From: Lachnoclostridium sp. UBA1434
Lineage (GTDB): Bacteria > Bacillota > Clostridia > Lachnospirales > Lachnospiraceae
Assembly: GCA_002329645.1 (NCBI GenBank)
Contig: DCTS01000088.1
Span: 1-13,716, forward strand
DNA length: 13,716 bases
Direction: 5' to 3'
A program made the translations under genes and the position numbers. The notes beneath the pieces are model-generated. The model had not been told where the DNA came from. It saw nothing but the letters and a program-made list of their open reading frames with translations, and searched no databases. Of the stretch, positions 1 to 5,660 are shown one piece after another; the first letter of the stretch is position 1; every line of letters starts with the position of its first letter.

Positions 1-12
1 TACACATAATTA

Positions 13-41
13 TTGACACTACCGATTTGATAACATATAAA
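13..41 (+). promoter_or_regulatory. Sigma-A-type promoter for the RACo-like gene
   Basis: A perfect -35 box TTGACA (13-18) is followed by a 17-base spacer and the -10 box TATAAA (36-41). Transcription would start near position 48, leaving an AT-rich leader of about 60 bases before the start codon at 112. The spacing and the near-consensus boxes suggest a strong housekeeping-type promoter. I see no obvious operator or riboswitch in the short leader. Confidence 0.75.
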
Positions 42-111
42 TATATTTAGATTTTTATATAAATACTTTATATTAATACATTTATAGATTAAACTTTTTA
101 TGGAGCGCCCT

Positions 112-1698
112 ATGAGAAAAGAATACTCAGTTATTATAATAGACCATGATAACAAGATTCGGGAAAGCTTAGCCTGCATCGAAGGGGAAACGCTGCTTGA
201 CGCCATGACAAGGCATGGAATAAGCTGCCGTTCCGACTGCGGAGGGAGAGGAACCTGCGGGAAATGCAGAATCCAAATTGTCAGGGGACATCTTGATATT
301 ACTCCTGAGGACGGACAAGTTTTATCGGATTCCGAGCTTGAGCAGGGGATAAGGCTTTCCTGTATGGCACATCCGGTTATGGATTGTGATATAAGGCTTA
401 TCTTTGATAATGAGACGAGGATGGATGCGGTTACAGCAGATATAACCGGAGTGAATAATGAAGATATCGACGCTTTATGTATAGGGATTGACCTGGGAAC
501 AACCACCCTGGCATTTGCCCTGGCTGATATAAAAACCGGGTCGGTTATACATACCGGTTCAAGACTTAACAGCCAGCGGATGTACGGAGCCGATGTCATA
601 TCCAGGATCAATGCCTCCAATGAGGGAAAGAGGGAACAGCTTGCCAAAATCATCAGTCAGGATATTGCAGACGGAATATACACGCTTCTTGAGGAGGCCC
701 GCATTAAGCCTGAGAAGATTAAGAAAGCTGCAATATCAGGAAATACTGCAATGCTGCACATGCTTATGGGTTATTCCTGTGAAGGGCTTGGCAGATACCC
801 CTTCACTCCCGTAACCCTTGACAGGGAGGTTATTAATCTTAAGGATCTGCTAAGAGGCAATGGTTATGATAAAGGCCTTCCGGACAGCCTTAACGGAATC
901 CCCGTAACCCTGCTTCCGGGCATATCAGCCTTTATCGGTGCGGATATAGCATCGGGGCTTATGGCCTGCGGATATGCCAATGCCGACAAGCCATGCCTGT
1001 TTATTGACCTGGGCACCAATGGCGAGATGGCCCTTGGCAGCAGGAATAAGATCCTGGCCGCCTCCACCGCTGCAGGACCTGCCTTCGAGGGAGTAAATAT
1101 CTCCTGCGGTATAGGAAGCGTTCCCGGTGCCATCAGCAGCATTGACATAAGAGATGGCAAACCAAGCTGCAGGACTATAAATGACATGCCTCCGAAGGGA
1201 ATATGCGGGAGCGGTGTCTGCGAACTGGTATCGGAGCTGTTGGATGCAGGATATATTGACAGTACAGGGCTTTTGGCCGGTGAATACTTTAAATCAGGAT
1301 TTACCATAACCGGTACAGAAGATACGGATAGCATCATAACCTTTACGCAAAAGGATATCCGGCAGTTCCAGCTTGCCAAGGCCGCAATAAGGACCGGTAT
1401 TGAGCTGTTGTTAAGTGGTTATGGAATAGAATATGATCAGATAGATACGGTTTTCCTTGCGGGAGGCTTCGGCTTCCATCTTAATGCGCTGAAGGCAGCC
1501 AATGTGGGAATGCTTGTACCGGAGCTGGCAGGCAAGGTTAAAGCCGTGGGCAACAGCTCCCTTGCAGGAGCGCTCAGGTTTCTGACTGACAAGGAAGCTG
1601 CCTTTGAGATTGAACATATAAGGAATGTAACAGAGGAGCTTCATCTGTCACAGGAGGAGAGATTTAATGAAATGTTTGTAAAGTATATGTCCTTTTAG
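112..1698 (+). CDS. RACo-like [2Fe-2S] ferredoxin / ASKHA-domain protein (DUF4445 family)
   Basis: The protein has 528 residues. An N-terminal plant-type [2Fe-2S] ferredoxin domain (about residues 5-95) carries Cys43, Cys49, Cys52 and Cys84 in a C-x5-C-x2-C-xn-C pattern. An ASKHA (actin/hexokinase/Hsp70-type) ATP-binding domain follows, with GIDLGTTT near the phosphate-1 site, then SGNTAM, IDLGTNGEM, GICGSGV and FLAGGFG. In characterised relatives such as RACo, this pairing uses ATP to drive reduction of an inactive Co(II) corrinoid protein back to Co(I). RACo has roughly 630 residues, so this one is shorter, with room only for a brief linker. I chose the start at 112 because GGAG (102-105) sits 6 bases before it; the ATG at 100 overlaps that site and has none of its own. 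No corrinoid protein or methyltransferase gene lies in the window, so the partner is unknown. The family is confident, the exact substrate is not. Confidence 0.85.
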   Translation: MRKEYSVIIIDHDNKIRESLACIEGETLLDAMTRHGISCRSDCGGRGTCGKCRIQIVRGHLDITPEDGQVLSDSELEQGIRLSCMAHPVMDCDIRLIFDNETRMDAVTADITGVNNEDIDALCIGIDLGTTTLAFALADIKTGSVIHTGSRLNSQRMYGADVISRINASNEGKREQLAKIISQDIADGIYTLLEEARIKPEKIKKAAISGNTAMLHMLMGYSCEGLGRYPFTPVTLDREVINLKDLLRGNGYDKGLPDSLNGIPVTLLPGISAFIGADIASGLMACGYANADKPCLFIDLGTNGEMALGSRNKILAASTAAGPAFEGVNISCGIGSVPGAISSIDIRDGKPSCRTINDMPPKGICGSGVCELVSELLDAGYIDSTGLLAGEYFKSGFTITGTEDTDSIITFTQKDIRQFQLAKAAIRTGIELLLSGYGIEYDQIDTVFLAGGFGFHLNALKAANVGMLVPELAGKVKAVGNSSLAGALRFLTDKEAAFEIEHIRNVTEELHLSQEERFNEMFVKYMSF

Positions 1699-1797
1699 CA
1701 GATAACGAACCCGGCAGCGGGACTATAATACTTTTACGATGATATAGTATGTTTAAGGAATATTAGGATTGACAGCGGTTATTGGAGGATTGATTAA

Positions 1798-2355
1798 ATG
1801 AGAATAGGAACAGGCTATGATGTTCACAGGTTGTCAGAAGACAGGGAGCTTATTCTGGGAGGGGTTAAAATTCCGTATGAGAAAGGCCTTCTGGGTCATT
1901 CGGATGCGGATGTGCTTATACATGCAATTATGGATGCAATCCTTGGGGCAGCAGCCCTCGGAGATATTGGGAAACACTTCCCGGATACCGATGAAGCATA
2001 TAAGGGAATATCAAGCATTGAGCTTTTAGGGAGAGTTAAGAATTTAATCGAAGACAAGCTGTACATGGTAGGCAATATTGATGGTACAATAATAGCCCAG
2101 AAGCCCAGACTGTCACCGTACATCCCTCAGATGGCAGAAAATATTGCATCGGTTCTGAATATTGATATAAGCAGGGTGAATATCAAGGCAACCACCGAGG
2201 AGGGACTTGGATTTACAGGCGCAGGCCAGGGGATTGCAGCCCAGGCCGTATGCCTGCTGGAGGAAATGATGGACTATCAGGCTCCGGCTGCAGCTTCTGC
2301 GAATTCCTACAATTGCAGTGAATGTAAAGGATGTATAAGAACAGGCAATTCATAA
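1798..2355 (+). CDS. ispF: 2-C-methyl-D-erythritol 2,4-cyclodiphosphate synthase (IspF) with a Cys-containing C-terminal tail
   Basis: IspF cyclises CDP-methylerythritol 2-phosphate to methylerythritol 2,4-cyclodiphosphate with loss of CMP, in the cytoplasmic MEP isoprenoid pathway. The start MRIGTGYDVHRL gives metal ligands Asp8 and His10, and His42 in HSDADVLIHA completes the site. DIGKHFPDTD, KATTEEGLGFTG and the final GIAAQAVCLL are typical family segments. The conserved fold should end near residue 157; the protein runs to 185. The extra tail is Ala-rich and then carries Cys173, Cys176 and Cys179 as C-x2-C-x2-C. GGAGG at 1784-1788 lies 9 bases before the start. It follows the RACo-like gene by 99 bases on the same strand and may share its transcript. 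No ispD is adjacent in the window. The family is certain; the tail has no known role. Confidence 0.96.
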   Translation: MRIGTGYDVHRLSEDRELILGGVKIPYEKGLLGHSDADVLIHAIMDAILGAAALGDIGKHFPDTDEAYKGISSIELLGRVKNLIEDKLYMVGNIDGTIIAQKPRLSPYIPQMAENIASVLNIDISRVNIKATTEEGLGFTGAGQGIAAQAVCLLEEMMDYQAPAAASANSYNCSECKGCIRTGNS

Positions 2356-2385
2356 TCATAGGAACGATTATCAAAGTGTTAGGTA

Positions 2386-2414
2386 TTGACAAAATATATA
2401 TTATTGCATAGAAT
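2386..2414 (+). promoter_or_regulatory. Sigma-A-type promoter of the cysE-cysS-mrnC operon
   Basis: A perfect -35 box TTGACA (2386-2391), a 17-base spacer and TAGAAT (2409-2414) form a near-consensus promoter. Transcription would begin near 2421, about 40 bases before the first paired bases of the T-box stem I. It sits just after the end of ispF, which separates the cysteine operon from the upstream genes. Confidence 0.8.
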
Positions 2415-2462
2415 AATTTAAACACATATATTTATTTATATGCTGTATAATTTATACTGCAA

Positions 2463-2715
2463 ATGCTATGAACGGAAGAGTAACCCATATGGAAGTATCA
2501 GAGATAGAATGTCACCGGCTGAAAGCATTCTTTACGAAAATATGGGCGAAGTGCATCCGGGAGCATACTCGGTGAAGCCTTGCCAAGCCGTGTACGGTAC
2601 CAGCCGTTATCTGGATGAGATACGGTCATTGTTTTATATATTTGCATTTTATATATGACCGTAAGTAGAGTGGAACCGCGAATTTCACCGCCTCTATACC
2701 GGGCGGTGTTTTTTT
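2463..2715 (+). promoter_or_regulatory. T-box riboswitch, tRNA-Cys responsive
   Basis: This leader senses uncharged tRNA and controls readthrough into cysE-cysS. Stem I is visible: ATGCT (2463-2467) pairs with AGCAT (2562-2566), CCCATAT (2484-2490) pairs with ATATGGG (2540-2546), and a distal hairpin joins GAATG (2507-2511) and CATTC (2526-2530). The AGTA loop-E element is at 2479-2482, and the specifier loop opposite it contains TGC (2552-2554, Cys codon) followed by the usual purine A. Stem III is TACGGTCAT (2621-2629) with ATGACCGTA (2655-2663). The conserved T-box sequence is AGAGTGGAACCGCG (2667-2680). Its TGGA would pair with a tRNA end of UCCA, and U is the known discriminator base of tRNA-Cys, so two independent positions agree on cysteine. 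An open reading frame of 72 codons across this region is not a gene. Confidence 0.95.
2686..2715 (+). terminator. T-box-controlled intrinsic terminator
   Basis: CACCGCC (2686-2692) pairs with GGCGGTG (2702-2708), and a run of seven T follows (2709-2715). The 5' arm lies just behind the conserved T-box sequence, so the antiterminator would use bases shared with this stem. When tRNA-Cys is charged the terminator should form and stop transcription before cysE. About 110 bases separate it from the cysE start, with nothing I recognise in them apart from the cysE ribosome binding site. Confidence 0.93.
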
Positions 2716-2825
2716 ATCTTAAGAAAAGATATCAGGAGTTTCTTATTCGATAAAGATGCTTGGCATACCCGATGATACGCAGGATGTGAAGAGCTGGTAC
2801 ATATTTTATGTAAGGAGGGACAGGA

Positions 2826-3521
2826 ATGGGATTTATTAAATTTGTAAAAGAAGAGATTAAGGTTATAAAGGAAAGGGATCCTGCAATAAAGACATCTATG
2901 GAGGTGTTCCTGTATCCGAGCTTCAAGGCAGTCCTGCGTCACAGGATTGCTCATAAGTTATATCAGAGAAAGCATTATTTTCTGGCAAGATGGTATGCAC
3001 AGAGGACGGCACGTAAAACCGGAATTGAGATACATCCCGGTGCAACAATAGGAAAGGGACTGTTTATAGATCACGGCATAGGAGTAGTTATCGGAGAGAC
3101 GTCAGTTATCGGCGACAATGTGACATTATATCAGGGCGTAACCCTGGGAGGTACCGGCAAGGAAAAGGGAAAGAGGCATCCTACTATAGGAAACAATGTA
3201 ATGATAAGCGCCGGAGCGAAGGTCCTTGGCTCCTTTACAATCGGAGAGAATTCGAAGATTGGAGCCGGCTCTGTTGTGCTGTCGGAGGTTCCGCCGAATT
3301 CAACAGTAGTAGGCGTGCCTGGGAGAGTGGTTAAGCGGGACAATGTGAGGATACCCAGAGAGGATCTGGATCAGATTCATCTGCCCGATCCCGTACTTAA
3401 CGAGCTGCAGGGGCTTAAGAAAGAAAATGCCTTATTACGGGAAGAGCTTGAGGAGCTGAAAAATAAAATCAATAAATTGGAGCATAATTCAAAGGAAGGA
3501 GATAAAGTCATAGAAGCATAA
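2826..3521 (+). CDS. cysE: Serine O-acetyltransferase (CysE)
   Basis: The enzyme transfers acetyl from acetyl-CoA to L-serine, giving O-acetylserine, the direct precursor for cysteine synthase. It has 231 residues. A helical N-terminal part (1-65) leads into a left-handed beta-helix of hexapeptide repeats (about 66-170). The helix contains IDHGIGVVIGET with Asp82 and His83, the LGGTG loop, His118 in RHPTIG and the GVPGRVV end, all matching known CysE active-site positions. The helical domain is shorter than in E. coli CysE (273 residues), as is usual in Gram-positives. The C-terminus (about 189-222) forms clear Leu/Glu/Lys heptads, likely a short coiled coil; the flexible tail is the region that binds cysteine synthase in known cases. 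AAGGAGG lies just before the start. It is the first gene behind the Cys T-box, and cysS follows after 31 bases. Confidence 0.96.
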   Translation: MGFIKFVKEEIKVIKERDPAIKTSMEVFLYPSFKAVLRHRIAHKLYQRKHYFLARWYAQRTARKTGIEIHPGATIGKGLFIDHGIGVVIGETSVIGDNVTLYQGVTLGGTGKEKGKRHPTIGNNVMISAGAKVLGSFTIGENSKIGAGSVVLSEVPPNSTVVGVPGRVVKRDNVRIPREDLDQIHLPDPVLNELQGLKKENALLREELEELKNKINKLEHNSKEGDKVIEA

Positions 3522-3552
3522 TGGCATCTCTATAAGACTGGAGGAATGATGG

Positions 3553-4956
3553 ATGAGAATATATAATACACTGACACAGCGAAAGGAAGATTTCATACCG
3601 ATTGAGGAAGGTAAAGTGCGCATGTATGTTTGCGGACCCACCGTCTATAATTTTATCCATGTAGGAAATGCAAGGCCTATGATTTTTTTCGATACGGTAA
3701 GGAGGTATTTTGAATATAAGGGATACCAGGTTACTTATGTGACAAACTTCACCGATGTGGATGATAGAATCATTAAAAAGGCATTGGAAGAGGGCGTGGA
3801 CGCCAGTGAAATTGCGGAGAGATATATCAATGAATTCAGGAAGGACATGGAAGCCCTGAATGTAAGAGAGGCATCCATACATCCCAGAGCCACCCGGGAG
3901 ATTGAGGGAATGATTGATATGATTGCCGGACTGATTGACAAGGGCCATGCTTACGAAAAGAACGGGACCGTGTATTTCAGGGCAAGATCCTTCAAGGATT
4001 ACGGCAAGCTGTCAAAAAAGAATATTGACGATCTGGAGTCAGGCGCAAGGATTGCCGTTGACGAAGAGAAAGAGGATCCTCTTGATTTCGTTCTCTGGAA
4101 GCCCAAAAAGGAGGGCGAGCCTTACTGGACCTCTCCCTGGGGCAACGGACGCCCCGGCTGGCATATTGAATGCTCGGTAATGAGCAGCAAATATCTGGGA
4201 GAGCAGATAGACATACATGGTGGAGGCGAAGACCTCATATTCCCCCACCATGAAAATGAGATAGCCCAGAGTGAGGCGGCTTCCGGCAAACCCTTTGCAA
4301 GGTATTGGATGCACAATGCTTTTCTCAATATAGACAACAAAAAGATGTCAAAATCCGAGGGAAATTTTTTTACGGCAAGGGAAATATGTGAGCAGTATTC
4401 CCCCCAGGCTCTCCGGTTCCTGATGCTTAATGCCCATTACCGCAATCCGATGAATTTCAGCAGAGAGCTTATGGATGCGGCGCGTAATTCTCTTGACAGG
4501 ATAAAAAACGGTGTATACAGGCTTGAGCATCTGCTTGGAAGCAGGCCCGGCACGGATGATGAAATAACTCCCGGGGAAAGCCGTCTGCTTGAGGAAGCGA
4601 ATTCCCACAGGGTGAAATTCGAGGAAGCCATGGAGGACGATTTCAACACGGCAGATGCAATAACTGCCATTTTTGAACTTGTAAGGCTTGCCAATACAAG
4701 CTGCAGCGAAGATAGCAGCTCATCCTTTATAAGGGCTGTTCTCGATTTAATAACAAAGCTTTCCGACATACTGGGACTTAAGGTTCGCACGGAGGAAGAG
4801 ATGGTTGATGCGGATATAGAGAAGCTTATTAATGAAAGGCAGGAGGCAAGAAAGAGCAGGAATTTTGCCAGGGCTGACGAGATAAGGGAGCTTCTCCTTA
4901 AGAAGGGCATCCTCCTTGAGGATACCAGGGAAGGAGTAAGATGGAAAAGAGTATAA
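3553..4956 (+). CDS. cysS: Cysteinyl-tRNA synthetase (CysS)
   Basis: This class I synthetase charges tRNA-Cys. The protein has 467 residues, normal for the family. CGPTVYNFIHVGNARP near the N-terminus holds zinc ligand Cys27 and the HIGH-type motif HVGN (36-39). KMSKS is at 264-268. The remaining zinc ligands expected from the family are Cys207 (WHIECSVM) and His232 plus Glu236 (FPHHENE), and all are present with the usual spacing. The C-terminal part is the helical anticodon-side region, ending in an Arg/Lys-rich stretch. GGAGG at 3540-3544 lies 8 bases before the start. Co-transcription with cysE under one Cys T-box lets uncharged tRNA-Cys raise both cysteine supply and charging capacity. 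The end overlaps mrnC by 16 bases. Confidence 0.97.
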   Translation: MRIYNTLTQRKEDFIPIEEGKVRMYVCGPTVYNFIHVGNARPMIFFDTVRRYFEYKGYQVTYVTNFTDVDDRIIKKALEEGVDASEIAERYINEFRKDMEALNVREASIHPRATREIEGMIDMIAGLIDKGHAYEKNGTVYFRARSFKDYGKLSKKNIDDLESGARIAVDEEKEDPLDFVLWKPKKEGEPYWTSPWGNGRPGWHIECSVMSSKYLGEQIDIHGGGEDLIFPHHENEIAQSEAASGKPFARYWMHNAFLNIDNKKMSKSEGNFFTAREICEQYSPQALRFLMLNAHYRNPMNFSRELMDAARNSLDRIKNGVYRLEHLLGSRPGTDDEITPGESRLLEEANSHRVKFEEAMEDDFNTADAITAIFELVRLANTSCSEDSSSSFIRAVLDLITKLSDILGLKVRTEEEMVDADIEKLINERQEARKSRNFARADEIRELLLKKGILLEDTREGVRWKRV

Positions 4957-5396
4957 GCAATACCTCGAACTGCACCTCCGATGCTGTGGATTTGGCTATG
5001 CAGATCAGAAAGGCCTGGGAATTGCCGGATACGGATATTAAGACCTATTCGCCGCTGACACTGGCTTATATAGGTGACGCCGTTTATGATCTGCTTATCA
5101 GGACATATGTTGTAGAAACAGGCAATGCTCCTGCAAACAAGCTGCACAAAAGTACAATAAAGCTTGTCAGCGCCTCAGCTCAGGCTGAGCTTTACCACAG
5201 GATTGAGGATATGCTTACCGAAGAGGAGATTGCGATTTTCAAGCGGGGGAGAAATGCCAAGTCCTTTTCCTCTGCCAAGAATGCAAGCATACAGGATTAC
5301 CGGATAGCAACCGGGCTTGAGGCGCTTATAGGATATCTTTATCTTAAGGGCAGGACTGAGCGCCTGATGGAGCTGTTAAAGCCGTTGAATGATTAG
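4941..5396 (+). CDS. mrnC: Mini-ribonuclease III (MrnC)
   Basis: Mini-III is a dimeric double-strand-specific RNase made of the RNase III catalytic domain only; in Bacillus it trims the ends of 23S rRNA precursor. The core motif LAYIGDAVYDLLIR contains the expected catalytic Asp46, and LEALIGYLYLKGR contains Glu127. NKLHKSTIKLVSA and FKRGRNAKS are also family-typical. The protein has 151 residues and, as expected, no dsRNA-binding domain. About 23 residues precede the usual start of the fold, longer than in B. subtilis. I kept the start at 4941 because AAGGAG (4931-4936) lies 4 bases upstream, whereas the internal ATG at 4998 has no binding site. The 16-base overlap with cysS implies coupled translation. 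The family is often found behind cysS in Firmicutes; here the rRNA methyltransferase gene that commonly follows is absent. Confidence 0.94.
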   Translation: MEKSISNTSNCTSDAVDLAMQIRKAWELPDTDIKTYSPLTLAYIGDAVYDLLIRTYVVETGNAPANKLHKSTIKLVSASAQAELYHRIEDMLTEEEIAIFKRGRNAKSFSSAKNASIQDYRIATGLEALIGYLYLKGRTERLMELLKPLND

Positions 5397-5457
5397 GAGT
5401 GGTAATTATTTCTTAAAGTTTCTGACATGCTTTTGCCTTATTGGATTGGTAATATGA

Positions 5458-5480
5458 TGCCAGGATGTGAAACACTGGCA
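5458..5480. repeat. Inverted repeat downstream of mrnC
   Basis: TGCCAG (5458-5463) and CTGGCA (5475-5480) pair perfectly, and the inner TGT (5466-5468) pairs with ACA (5472-5474) around a GAA loop, leaving a two-base bulge. No T run follows, so it is not a standard terminator. An alternative, mutually exclusive pairing of CTTTTGCC (5430-5437) with GGCAAGGG (5477-5484), including two G-U pairs, is also possible. The function is unknown. Confidence 0.45.
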
Positions 5481-5497
5481 AGGGTAATAAATCTTTC

Positions 5498-5548
5498 ATA
5501 GCTGTTGCACATACCCGCATATATCAGTGTGGATATGGCAGCAGCTAT
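5498..5548. repeat. Long imperfect hairpin between mrnC and the nucleotidase gene
   Basis: ATAGCTGTTGC (5498-5508) pairs with GCAGCAGCTAT (5538-5548) over 11 positions with one G-U pair. After a single bulged A, CATA (5510-5513) pairs with TATG (5534-5537). After one C-A mismatch, CCGCAT (5515-5520) pairs with GTGTGG (5527-5532), leaving a six-base loop. The total is about 21 pairs. It lacks a downstream T run, so it is a weak candidate for an intrinsic terminator. It could be an RNase III-class processing site, a transcript stabiliser or part of the leader of the next gene. The pairing is read directly; the role is not known. Confidence 0.6.
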
Positions 5549-5589
5549 TATCTTATAAGTATTTAAATGTTGCAGGACTTAAACTTAAT

Positions 5590-5622
5590 GGCAGGAATTA
5601 TCACCTTGCGTAATCACCTGCC
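5590..5622. repeat. Inverted repeat GGCAGG/CCTGCC in the nucleotidase leader
   Basis: GGCAGG (5590-5595) and CCTGCC (5617-5622) form a six-pair GC-rich stem around 21 bases. Inside lies an imperfect direct repeat, TATCACCTTGC followed by AATCACCTGC. It is 38 bases before the start codon at 5661. The rest of 5397-5660 shows no gene, no convincing promoter and no riboswitch class that I recognise. Confidence 0.4.
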
Positions 5623-5660
5623 GGGACAGACTTAAGCAGAAGTATTGGAGGCAGAATAAC

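Noticed and set aside
100..111. Start codon at position 100 for the RACo-like protein
   Set aside because: It has no upstream ribosome binding site and overlaps the GGAG that serves the ATG at 112.
864..1379. Long minus-strand open frame within the RACo-like gene, and similar antisense frames elsewhere (for example 4437-5147)
   Set aside because: They mirror well-supported genes on the plus strand, have no ribosome binding site I can see and no family motif.
1711..1748. CCCG/CGGG hairpin and the ACTATA/TATAGT repeat after the RACo-like gene as a terminator
   Set aside because: The GC stem has only four pairs, the AT repeat is weak, and no T run follows, so termination cannot be supported.
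1768..1800. TTGACA just before ispF as a promoter
   Set aside because: A -10 box at normal spacing would fall on the start codon, leaving no leader for the ribosome binding site at 1784-1788.
2440..2658. Open reading frame of 72 codons downstream of ispF
   Set aside because: It lies inside the T-box leader; its bases are accounted for by stem I, stem III and linker structure, and it resembles no protein.
2756..2839. 27-codon ATG-initiated frame between the T-box terminator and cysE
   Set aside because: No ribosome binding site at a proper distance, no recognisable product, and its end overlaps the cysE start.
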